Shown: one piece after another, positions 1 to 7,326 of the stretch
How the letters are laid out: each line of letters begins with the position of its first letter
Position numbering within the stretch: position 1 is the first letter of the stretch
DNA from: Eubacterium sp.
Lineage (GTDB): Bacteria > Bacillota > Clostridia > Lachnospirales > Lachnospiraceae
Direction of reading: 5' to 3'
Assembly (NCBI GenBank): GCA_024698965.1
Contig: JAILQM010000020.1
Span: 1-64,000, forward strand
Length of the DNA stretch: 64,000 nt
Position numbers and translations under genes: made by a program
The notes under the pieces: generated by a model
Seen by the model: only the letters and a program-made list of their open reading frames with translations
What the model was told of the DNA's origin: nothing
Database searches by the model: none

Positions 1-1
1 A

Positions 2-1618
2 CTCTACTCTGGTGTATCAGGTCTTAAAACACACCAGACAAAAATGGACGTTATCGGTAATAATATTGCCAATGTTAACACAGTTGCTTTTAAATCCACT
101 TCAGTTACATTCAGCGATGTAATGTATCAGACAACATCAAAAGCGTCAGGTACAAACGCACTTACAGGAACAGGTGGTGTCAATGCCAAGCAGATCGGTC
201 TTGGATCAAGCACAGCAGCAATGAAAATAGATATTAGCACAGAGGGTGCTTCACAGACTACAGGTTCAGGTCTTGATATGAAGATTTCCGGAGATTCGTT
301 CTTCGTAGTATCAAACGGATCTGAAAACCTCTTTACAAGAGACGGTTCGTTTACTATTGACGGAAACGGCAACCTTGTTATGAGTTCTACCGGTTACAAT
401 GTAATGGGATGGCAGGTTAGCGTAGATGATGCAACAGGCGAAAGAACTATTGTAAAAGATACTGTTTCTGCTCTTCAGGTAATGAGCGCCGCTAACCAGG
501 TTTCTGCTCCTGAGGCAACAACAGAAGCTACAATGTCGGGTATTATTGATGCCAATTCAACAAGCTTATCATCGGATGACGGATATATTACAAGTCTTAC
601 ATTCTATGACAATCTCGGTTACAAATATACTGCTAAATTCAGCCTTGTAAATTATGAAACATATACGGCTGACAATGTTACCACTCAGCTGGCTCTTCCG
701 GACGGTGTATTTCTTCTTTCATGTACTGAAATCCTTGACTCTGACGGAAATACTTTACTTGATTCATCAGGTAATGCACTTGATTCAACAAATGATAACC
801 TTGCATCTTTATTCCCGTCAGCTTATATTACATTCAATGATGATACGGGTTTGGTTGAAAGCGTTGATTTGGCTTCCTCTTCAACAGTTACAGCAACATC
901 TGCTACAGCTACGGTTTATTCCGGAATTACAACATCAGGCGCAACTGATTTAACTCTTGCACTTTTCGGTGCCGTTGATGAAGATGCCGGAACATATGTA
1001 CCGAACCTTATTTTGGATACGGTTACAAGCACAGGAGTTGCTCTTGCGGAAAATACAGACCTTGCTGATACAACCGGTGTTATTGACCTTACAAATACAA
1101 CATCGGAAGATGATACTGCAGCAGATGTTTACGCTAACATGAGATTTAAAAACATCAATATTGACTTATCGTCATTATATTCATATGACAACAGCGGTAC
1201 ATCAACAGCCGCTATGGACAGAGGAGATTCTTCCGGAGACGGAGCCGGCTGGACAGTTGGTACAATGACATCTCTTACAACAACAAGTAACGGTCTTATT
1301 TACGGATCGTATGACAACGGTACAACACTTCTTTTGGGACAGATTGCGGTTGCTAACTTTACTAACCCTTCAGGTCTTGAGTCTCTCGGTAATAACTGCT
1401 ACGCAGAGACACTTAACTCAGGAGAGTTCGACGGAATAGGACAGGATGTTTCGGCTGACGGCGGTTCGATTTCAACAGGTGTTCTTGAAATGTCAAACGT
1501 AGACCTTTCAAGCGAGTTTACAAACATGATTACAACTCAGCGTGGTTTCCAGGCTAACTCAAGAATTATAACAACTTCGGATACGCTTCTTGAAGAGCTT
1601 ATCAATCTTAAGAGATAA
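2..1618 (+). CDS. flgE: Flagellar hook protein FlgE (5' end outside window)
   Basis: Structural protein of the flagellar hook, assembled outside the cell from subunits exported by the flagellar type III apparatus. The reading frame is open from base 2, and the residues before the first ATG (LYSGVSGLKTHQTK) match the conserved flagellar rod/hook N-terminus, so the gene begins upstream and the ATG at 44 is internal. The N-terminal motif GNNIANVNTVAFK and the C-terminal block ending SEFTNMITTQRGFQANSRIITTSDTLLEELINL are diagnostic of FlgE-type axial proteins. The variable centre, about residues 150-400, is rich in Thr, Ser and Ala, as expected for the exposed hook domain. A terminator follows directly, so this is the last gene of its transcript here. 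Confidence 0.95.
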   Translation, partial: LYSGVSGLKTHQTKMDVIGNNIANVNTVAFKSTSVTFSDVMYQTTSKASGTNALTGTGGVNAKQIGLGSSTAAMKIDISTEGASQTTGSGLDMKISGDSFFVVSNGSENLFTRDGSFTIDGNGNLVMSSTGYNVMGWQVSVDDATGERTIVKDTVSALQVMSAANQVSAPEATTEATMSGIIDANSTSLSSDDGYITSLTFYDNLGYKYTAKFSLVNYETYTADNVTTQLALPDGVFLLSCTEILDSDGNTLLDSSGNALDSTNDNLASLFPSAYITFNDDTGLVESVDLASSSTVTATSATATVYSGITTSGATDLTLALFGAVDEDAGTYVPNLILDTVTSTGVALAENTDLADTTGVIDLTNTTSEDDTAADVYANMRFKNINIDLSSLYSYDNSGTSTAAMDRGDSSGDGAGWTVGTMTSLTTTSNGLIYGSYDNGTTLLLGQIAVANFTNPSGLESLGNNCYAETLNSGEFDGIGQDVSADGGSISTGVLEMSNVDLSSEFTNMITTQRGFQANSRIITTSDTLLEELINLKR

Positions 1619-1636
1619 GGAATAAAATAAATGGAC

Positions 1637-1671
1637 AAAATAGGCCGAAGCTTTTGCTTCGGTCTATTTTT
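1637..1671 (+). terminator. Rho-independent terminator after flgE
   Basis: A 12-pair stem (arms around GGCCGAAGC and GCTTCGGTC, one G-U pair) has a TTTT loop and is followed by a T-run. It begins 19 bases after the flgE stop. Confidence 0.85.
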
Positions 1672-1695
1672 ATGAGGATTATAGGCAAAAAACCC

Positions 1696-1724
1696 TTGCA
1701 TAAGAGAGAAAGCTGTGATATATT
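1696..1724 (+). promoter_or_regulatory. Predicted sigma-A promoter for the rplS operon
   Basis: TTGCAT and TATATT are separated by 17 bases, placing the transcription start near 1731. That leaves a leader of about 70 bases before rplS, which could carry a ribosomal-protein control structure; I do not recognise a specific one. Confidence 0.5.
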
Positions 1725-1802
1725 ATTCGGGTATGTGATGTTGATGTTCCGCTGGGAAGATATTCTTAAGAGCGTCGAAGTTTTATATATAGGAGGTTCG
1801 AA

Positions 1803-2150
1803 ATGAACGACATTATTAAAAATATTGAAGCAGAGCAGCTTAAGGCACAGATCGATGAGTTCTCTGTAGGTGATACTGTAAGAGTACACGGAAAAATCAA
1901 AGAAGGAAACCGCGAAAGAATTCAGGTTTTCGAAGGAATCGTTATTAAGAGACAGGGTTCTTCAAACAGAGAGACATTTACAGTACGTAAACTTTCTAAC
2001 GGAGTAGGCGTTGAAAAGACATGGCCTCTTCACAGCCCTAATGTTGAGAAAATCGAAACAGTTCGTAAGGGTAAAGTAAGAAGAGCTAAGTTATTCTACT
2101 TAAGAGACCGTGTAGGTAAAGCTGCAAAGGTTAAAGAACTTGTAAAATAA
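1803..2150 (+). CDS. rplS: 50S ribosomal protein L19
   Basis: Component of the large ribosomal subunit near the subunit interface. The 115-residue length fits the family. The blocks [44 protein letters not shown] and [19 protein letters not shown] are typical L19. A strong AGGAGG lies 5 bases before the ATG. It heads a run of genes in an order close to that of Bacillus (rplS, rbgA, rnhB, then flagellar-like genes), although a terminator just after it suggests the downstream genes are partly uncoupled. Confidence 0.97.
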   Translation: MNDIIKNIEAEQLKAQIDEFSVGDTVRVHGKIKEGNRERIQVFEGIVIKRQGSSNRETFTVRKLSNGVGVEKTWPLHSPNVEKIETVRKGKVRRAKLFYLRDRVGKAAKVKELVK

Positions 2151-2160
2151 TGTAATTCAA

Positions 2161-2186
2161 AGAGCCTGCATTTTGCAGGCTTTTTG
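2161..2186 (+). terminator. Rho-independent terminator after rplS
   Basis: The stem AGCCTGC/GCAGGCT has a short T-rich loop and a T-run. It lies between rplS and the LepB-like gene and may act as a partial terminator that keeps L19 expression above that of the downstream genes. Confidence 0.75.
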
Positions 2187-2221
2187 TTTTTGGCTTAAAA
2201 TTATTATCGGGAGAGCTAAAA

Positions 2222-2797
2222 ATGAGCAGGGGATTATCGTTTAAGAGAAGAAGAAGATCAATCGATAAAGGAAAAGCATTATATGTAACCATATGGGTGG
2301 CTGAAATTTTGGGAGTTATTTTGGCGGCTTATCTTATTGTAGCGGCTTTTGGATTCAGGACTTCCATGGTAGGCGATGCAATGTATCCGACCTTGAGTGA
2401 TTCCGATGTAGTGCTTGTAAACAGACTCAAGTATAAACTGCTTTCTCCTTCAAGAGGAGATGTTGTGGCTTTTAGACCGGATTCGAATACAAAGTCGCAT
2501 TATTATATAAGACGTATTGTAGGTATTCCGGGTGATACGGTTTTGGTAAGCGACGGAGAGCTGTATGTAAATGATGAGATAGTATCTCTTGCCGGGCTTA
2601 CGGGACAGATTCTTGTTGCCGGAAACGCATCGGAGCCTATTACCTTAGAAGACGGAGAATATTTTGTAATAGGCGATAATCCGAACAGCTCTGAGGACAG
2701 CAGACACGGCAGCGTCGGTATTGTAACAATGAGTGATATAGAAGGAAAAGTTTATATGGCTGTATCAATAGGCAGTCATTTGGGATTTATAAGATAG
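2222..2797 (+). CDS. Signal peptidase I (S26) homologue lacking catalytic Ser and Lys
   Basis: A 191-residue single-pass membrane protein of the type I signal peptidase family: basic N-terminus, membrane segment at about residues 22-44, then boxes B to E. Box B normally reads SMxPT with the nucleophilic serine; here it is GDAMYPTL with Ala53 (codon gca). Box D normally reads YVKRxxGxPGD with the general-base lysine; here it is YIRRIVGIPGD with Arg97. Box E (GDNPNSSEDSR, residues 151-161) is intact. The fold is therefore kept but both catalytic residues are gone, as known for SpsA of Staphylococcus aureus. The protein is probably not a peptidase; a binding or accessory role is inferred. Nine bases separate it from rbgA. 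Confidence 0.85.
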   Translation: MSRGLSFKRRRRSIDKGKALYVTIWVAEILGVILAAYLIVAAFGFRTSMVGDAMYPTLSDSDVVLVNRLKYKLLSPSRGDVVAFRPDSNTKSHYYIRRIVGIPGDTVLVSDGELYVNDEIVSLAGLTGQILVAGNASEPITLEDGEYFVIGDNPNSSEDSRHGSVGIVTMSDIEGKVYMAVSIGSHLGFIR

Positions 2798-2805
2798 AGG
2801 TAAAT

Positions 2806-3648
2806 ATGAATTTTCAATGGTACCCCGGACATATGACAAAAGCAAAGCGTCAGATGCAGGAAGACATAAAGCTTGTGGATATGGTAATAGAGCTTGTGGA
2901 TGCCAGAGTGCCGCTTTCGAGTCGAAATCCGGATATAGATGAACTCGGTAAGAATAAATCCAGAGTTATTCTTATGAATAAATGTGATTTGTCGGATGAG
3001 GGTAAAAACAGGCTATGGAAGGCTTTCTTTGAAGAAAAGGGTTATTTTGTCGTAACGGCGGATTCGAGAAACAAAGGGCAGATGAAGTCTATTCAGAGCG
3101 TAATAGATAAAGCGTCGGCTGAAAAGAAGGAAAGAGACAAAAAAAGAGGTATACTGAACAGGCCTGTGCGCGCTATGATTGTCGGTATTCCGAATGTAGG
3201 AAAATCCACTTTTATAAATACCTTTGCCGGAAAGGCTACGGCAAAGACGGGAAATAAGCCCGGAGTTACAAAGGGCAAGCAGTGGGTTAAGCTTAATAAA
3301 AGCGTTGAGCTTTTGGATACTCCCGGAATTCTCTGGCCTAAGTTTGAGGATCAGACGGTCGGCATGAGACTGGCTTTAATAGGGTCTATCAAGGATGAAC
3401 TTTTGCAGAGCGAAGAGCTTGCTTTAAATCTTATTGACTTTTTAAAAGAGAATTATTGTGGTACAATAAAAGACAGATATGATGTGGATGAGGATGAAAG
3501 TGCTACAGACATTCTTATGGGCATAGCAGAAAACCGCAGATGCCTTAAGGGCGGCGGTGAGCTTGATTATGAGAAGGCAGCGACTCTTATTCTCGATGAA
3601 TTCAGAAGCGGCAAGCTTGGGAAGATAACTCTTGAGACTCCGGAGTAA
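2806..3648 (+). CDS. rbgA: Ribosome biogenesis GTPase RbgA (YlqF)
   Basis: Circularly permuted GTPase needed for late assembly of the 50S subunit. The family N-terminus appears as QWYPGHMTKAKRQM. The G4 motif NKCD (58-61) precedes the P-loop GIPNVGKS (127-134) and the G3 motif DTPG (171-174), the permuted order that defines the family. Its length of 280 residues is normal, and the C-terminal helical RNA-binding part is present. Its place downstream of rplS and directly upstream of rnhB matches Bacillus and fits a ribosome-linked job. Confidence 0.95.
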   Translation: MNFQWYPGHMTKAKRQMQEDIKLVDMVIELVDARVPLSSRNPDIDELGKNKSRVILMNKCDLSDEGKNRLWKAFFEEKGYFVVTADSRNKGQMKSIQSVIDKASAEKKERDKKRGILNRPVRAMIVGIPNVGKSTFINTFAGKATAKTGNKPGVTKGKQWVKLNKSVELLDTPGILWPKFEDQTVGMRLALIGSIKDELLQSEELALNLIDFLKENYCGTIKDRYDVDEDESATDILMGIAENRRCLKGGGELDYEKAATLILDEFRSGKLGKITLETPE

Positions 3649-3662
3649 CAGGGAAGATAATT

Positions 3663-4418
3663 ATGCAAAGTATATCTGAAATAAAAAATGAACTTAAGGC
3701 AGCAAATATCAATGAGCTGCCTTTTTTGATAAAAAATTACGAAGCAGACGAAAGAAGCGGAGTAAAAACTGCTGTAGAAAGCGCTAAAAAACGCATGGAA
3801 AAGCTTGGAAAAGAAAAAGAGCGAATTAAAAAAATGCGTTTCTTTGAAGAAAAATACTCCGATTATGAGCTTATTTGCGGCATTGATGAGGCGGGAAGAG
3901 GACCTTTGGCGGGGCCTGTTGTGGCAGGAGCCGTTATTCTGCCGAAGGGCTGCGAAATTTTATATGTCAATGATTCCAAAAAGCTTTCCGAGAAAAAAAG
4001 AGAAGAGCTTTATGATATTATTTACAAAGAGGCTCTTTGTGTGGGCGTCGGTATGGCGTCGCCTCAAAGAATAGATGAAATAAATATTTTAAATGCGACT
4101 TACGAGGCAATGAGAGAGGCTATAAACAATCTTACAAAATCGCCCGATATATTATTAAACGATGCGGTGACCATTCCTTCGGTTGATATTAAACAGGTGC
4201 CTATTGTAAAGGGTGATGCAAAGAGCATATCGATTGCAGCGGCAAGTATTATTGCGAAGGTTACAAGGGACCGCCTTATGTATGAATATGACAAGGCAAT
4301 GCCCGAATACGGATTTGCCTCTCATAAAGGCTACGGCACTGCGGCTCATATAGAAGCCATTAAAAAATACGGGCCTACGCCTATACACAGAAACAGTTTT
4401 ATTGGGAATTTTATTTAG
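3663..4418 (+). CDS. rnhB: Ribonuclease HII
   Basis: Cleaves the RNA strand of RNA-DNA hybrids and removes ribonucleotides misincorporated in DNA. The catalytic DEDD set is visible: Asp75 and Glu76 in ICGIDEAGRGPLAGP, Asp167 in LLNDAVTI and Asp203 in AKVTRDRLM. The GRGPLAGPVVAGA loop distinguishes HII from HIII. An N-terminal extension of about 70 charged residues, partly coiled-coil-like, precedes the catalytic core, as in many Firmicutes RNase HII proteins. It lies 14 bases after rbgA. Confidence 0.95.
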   Translation: MQSISEIKNELKAANINELPFLIKNYEADERSGVKTAVESAKKRMEKLGKEKERIKKMRFFEEKYSDYELICGIDEAGRGPLAGPVVAGAVILPKGCEILYVNDSKKLSEKKREELYDIIYKEALCVGVGMASPQRIDEINILNATYEAMREAINNLTKSPDILLNDAVTIPSVDIKQVPIVKGDAKSISIAAASIIAKVTRDRLMYEYDKAMPEYGFASHKGYGTAAHIEAIKKYGPTPIHRNSFIGNFI

Positions 4419-4427
4419 GGGAAAAGG

Positions 4428-6362
4428 ATGCAGATAGGTGATGTGTTAAACAGATTTCAGGATGCATTAACCTCGGTGTTTTCGGAAGGGGAAAATGTCG
4501 AGGCTTCTTCCGGTGCCAAAAACAGCATTTCCGATTCTCTGTTGTCTCCCGGAAATATTTTTGAAGGAACTGTCAGCGCAAACAATAACGGAAATGTTAT
4601 TATAAAGCTTCAAAACGGCGGCACTCTAAGGGCTATGCTTGATTCGGGCGTAAGTATTAAAACAGGGGAATCACTGTTTTTTGAGGTGAAAAATACCGCT
4701 TCAAGCTCAAATCAGGTTCAACTTAAGCTCTATCAGGGAGAGGGCACAAACAATCATACTATATTTTCTGCACTTAAGAGTGCGGGCATAGGAGTAAACC
4801 AGAGTACGATTGCGATGGTAGAATCAATGATGGATAATTCTATGCCTATTGATAAAGATTCAATATCTGCGATGGCTCATCAGATTATGACTTTTGAAGA
4901 TACCAATCCAAAGACTATTGTCGATATGATTAAGATTGGAATTCCTTTAAATGAGACAAATATTTCCCAGTTTGAAAATTACAGAACCGACCAGCATGCC
5001 GTAACTACTCAGATGCAGGATATGATGGACTCTCTGCCTAAGCTTTTGGCGGGAGAGAGCCTTACGAAAGAGCAGGCGGCATCTGTTGCTCTTGATATTA
5101 TAGAGACTTTTAAAGATACCGGAGAATCTATTCCGGCAAGCGAAAATCATCCATCTTTGGCAAAGATTTTGGGAAATGATGCTTTGAATGTAAATGCGGC
5201 CAATCCCGAGATTCCTTCTATGCCGCCCGGAACAAAGATAGATGAGTTTGGTAATGTTATCGTAAATACAATTGATAATCCGGCTTCTTCTTTGGAAGAA
5301 GCTCAAACCATGGTTTCGCCGGAAAAGGTCGCATCATTAATAACTGATGATGGAGATTTAGCAACAGATAACAGCATTCTTTCTGTCTTAGAGGACTCAG
5401 AGGAAGGCGTTGTTTATCAAAAGGGGACGGATACGGCTTTATTTAGTTCCGAACTTTTGACTTCCGAAAAAGAGCAGATAATAATGCAGCTCGAAAGCGA
5501 TTATGTGACCTATGATGCTTTAAAGTCACCGGTTTCTTCCATTGTTTCGGAGTCGCAGTTTTCATCTCTTGAAAACACACTTTTGGGTCTTACGGATTTT
5601 TATCCGGAAATAGCGGCTATGTTTGAAGAGGGCTCTTTAAAGGCTAATATTTCAGGCTCACAGCTTATGAATGCAATTGAGCAGGTTCTTATGAATCCGC
5701 AAAGCATTTCTCCCGAACAGATGAAAGAGCTTTTGGGCGACAATGCGTTTACCGCGGTTTTAAAAGACATTATGCAAAAACAGTGGACGCTTTTACCGAA
5801 AGAAGTCGGTGAGGAAAAGAAGATTGAAAATCTCTATGAAAAGCTCGACCGCCAGATGGAGCGTTTTGCCGAAGCGTTTAATAAGGTTGATTCGCCCGAT
5901 ACCAAAACTCTTGCCAAGGCGGCAGGGGATGTAAGGCAGAATATTTCGTTTTTAAATCAGATAAACCAGCAGTATTCCTATGTGCAGATTCCGCTTAGAA
6001 TGATGGGGCAGAATGCTCACAGCGATTTATATGTGTATACAAACAAAAAGAATATGGGTGATACCGACGGCACTCTTACCGCATTTTTGCATCTTGATAT
6101 GGACCACTTGGGATCTACGGATGTAAAGGTTACAATGAAGGGCGAAGACGTCGGAACACATTTTTATCTTGAGGATGAAAAGGCCTTTGATTTCATAGAG
6201 CAGCATTTGGATATTCTTACGGAAAGGCTTAAAAACAAAGGTTATAATGTAAATGTAACAGCTGAGAACAAGGAGGAACAGGTGGATTTTGTGAATGACT
6301 TTTTAAAGCAGGGACAAAATGTCGGAAAGGTTCACAGATATTCATTTGACGTAACGGTGTAA
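4428..6362 (+). CDS. FliK-like protein (hook-length control C-terminal domain)
   Basis: A 644-residue, Ser/Thr/Asn-rich, low-complexity protein without a signal peptide. The last 120 residues resemble the Flg_hook domain of FliK: an alternating strand and helix region containing LTAFLHLDMDHLGSTDVKV, then FIEQHLDILTERLKNKGYNV. Its place just before a small FlhB-like gene corresponds to ylqG-ylqH after rnhB in Bacillus. In true FliK the C-terminal domain contacts FlhB to switch export specificity. I infer a role linked to flagellar export, but the main FliK is usually encoded in a fla operon, so this may be a paralogue. The stop overlaps the next start (TAATG). Confidence 0.65.
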   Translation: MQIGDVLNRFQDALTSVFSEGENVEASSGAKNSISDSLLSPGNIFEGTVSANNNGNVIIKLQNGGTLRAMLDSGVSIKTGESLFFEVKNTASSSNQVQLKLYQGEGTNNHTIFSALKSAGIGVNQSTIAMVESMMDNSMPIDKDSISAMAHQIMTFEDTNPKTIVDMIKIGIPLNETNISQFENYRTDQHAVTTQMQDMMDSLPKLLAGESLTKEQAASVALDIIETFKDTGESIPASENHPSLAKILGNDALNVNAANPEIPSMPPGTKIDEFGNVIVNTIDNPASSLEEAQTMVSPEKVASLITDDGDLATDNSILSVLEDSEEGVVYQKGTDTALFSSELLTSEKEQIIMQLESDYVTYDALKSPVSSIVSESQFSSLENTLLGLTDFYPEIAAMFEEGSLKANISGSQLMNAIEQVLMNPQSISPEQMKELLGDNAFTAVLKDIMQKQWTLLPKEVGEEKKIENLYEKLDRQMERFAEAFNKVDSPDTKTLAKAAGDVRQNISFLNQINQQYSYVQIPLRMMGQNAHSDLYVYTNKKNMGDTDGTLTAFLHLDMDHLGSTDVKVTMKGEDVGTHFYLEDEKAFDFIEQHLDILTERLKNKGYNVNVTAENKEEQVDFVNDFLKQGQNVGKVHRYSFDVTV

Positions 6363-6682
6363 TGGCACAGGCTTCAAGAAACAATGTATTAAAAAAAGAC
6401 AGGGTTGACCCTAAAAAGGTTAAGACGGCTGTAGCTCTTGCTTATCAGCCCGGAGATGCTGCGCCTAAAATTCTGGCAACAGGTAAGGGAGCGGTCGCCG
6501 AAAAGATAGTGGAAAAGGGTATAGAGGCGGATGTTCCTTTTTATAAAGATCATAAACTCGCCGATACCTTATCGAAGCTTGAAATAGGAGATACCATTCC
6601 TCCCGAGCTTTACGAGGTTGTGGCTGAAATCCTTGTGTTTGTTGACCAGATGGACAGTTTAAAGAGTAAGCTCGGCGTTTAG
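6362..6682 (+). CDS. Small FlhB C-terminal homologue (FlhX/YlqH-like)
   Basis: A 106-residue protein resembling only the cytoplasmic C-terminal domain of the export switch protein FlhB (EscU/YscU/HrcU family); there are no membrane segments. The core KTAVALAYQPGDAAPKILATGKG and the tail VPFYKDHKLADTLSKLEIGDTIPPELYEVVAEILVFV match that domain. The autocleavage motif NPTH is absent: the aligned position reads VKTAVAL. In other bacteria such fragments (FlhX) can substitute for or compete with the FlhB C-terminus. The gene overlaps its FliK-like neighbour by one base, which suggests the two proteins act together. Confidence 0.75.
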   Translation: MAQASRNNVLKKDRVDPKKVKTAVALAYQPGDAAPKILATGKGAVAEKIVEKGIEADVPFYKDHKLADTLSKLEIGDTIPPELYEVVAEILVFVDQMDSLKSKLGV

Positions 6683-6746
6683 TTTTGGGGATTCTTTTGT
6701 CCGGAAAATAAATTGATTAAATTTGATGAATTTTTTGAAAAATTCC

Positions 6747-6775
6747 TTGACATATAATAATACATAGCATAGAAT
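6747..6775 (+). promoter_or_regulatory. Strong sigma-A promoter of the marR-ABC operon
   Basis: A consensus TTGACA is followed after 17 bases by TAGAAT, giving a start near 6782, at the left edge of the large palindrome. Confidence 0.75.
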
Positions 6776-6783
6776 GTATATAA

Positions 6784-6813
6784 AGCATAGCACGCTAATT
6801 AGTGTGCTATGCT
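6784..6813 (+). promoter_or_regulatory. 30-bp palindrome: MarR operator and/or leader hairpin
   Basis: Perfect 10-base arms AGCATAGCAC and GTGCTATGCT flank a near-symmetrical centre around CTAATTAG; only one of the 15 pairs is a mismatch (G-U in RNA). It sits at the predicted transcription start of the marR gene and is followed by a six-T run, so it could be an operator for the adjacent MarR protein, an intrinsic terminator or attenuator, or both. A partial copy (ATAGCATAG) overlaps the -10 region. Confidence 0.65.
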
Positions 6814-6837
6814 TTTTTAAGAGAAAGGAGAAGACTG

Positions 6838-7326
6838 ATGCCAAAAATTCTTCCGGAAAGCGAAGACGTCGGCTTTTGGCTTAAGACATTGTCAAACCAT
6901 ATGGAAGCCGGCAGAAATCAAAGAATGTCAGAATTTGAGCTTACTTCTTCACAGTTTGAAGTGCTTATGTTTTTGGTGTGTCAGGATGAAGACGAAGTCA
7001 ATCAGATTGACATAGAACAGGCTATGAACCGTTCTAATCCTACAATTACAGGTATAGTCAAAAGGCTTGAAGCAAAAGGCTTTATTGAAAGACTGCCGAG
7101 TTGCAAGGATAAAAGATATAAGAAACTTGTAGTTACGGAAAAAGGCTGCGAATTTGTTAAAGGAGCAGACATTAACCGTAGAAGGGGAGAAGAAGAACTG
7201 CTCAGAGGTTTTTCTGATGATGAAAGAAAACAGCTCATTTCATTTATTAAAAGACTTGATGAGAATGTGCGATTAAAGAATAACGAAAAAGGAGGACTTA
7301 AATTTAATGTTAAAGAAGCTGATTAA
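6838..7326 (+). CDS. MarR-family transcriptional regulator
   Basis: A 162-residue winged-helix protein that probably represses its own operon and the ABC exporter behind it. The recognition region is ELTSSQFEVLMFL...IDIEQAMNRSNPTITGIVKRLEAKGFIERLPS, and the wing carries the family pattern DKRYKKLVVTEKG. The ATG at 6838 is chosen because AAAGGAG lies 8 bases before it; an upstream extension would run into the palindrome. The 3' end overlaps the first exporter gene by 20 bases. MarR genes placed ahead of two ABC half-transporters usually sense a toxic compound; the ligand cannot be read from sequence. Confidence 0.9.
   Translation: MPKILPESEDVGFWLKTLSNHMEAGRNQRMSEFELTSSQFEVLMFLVCQDEDEVNQIDIEQAMNRSNPTITGIVKRLEAKGFIERLPSCKDKRYKKLVVTEKGCEFVKGADINRRRGEEELLRGFSDDERKQLISFIKRLDENVRLKNNEKGGLKFNVKEAD

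Noticed and set aside
44..60. ATG at 44 as the true start of flgE
   Set aside because: The frame continues upstream to the window edge with conserved hook-protein residues, so this ATG is internal.
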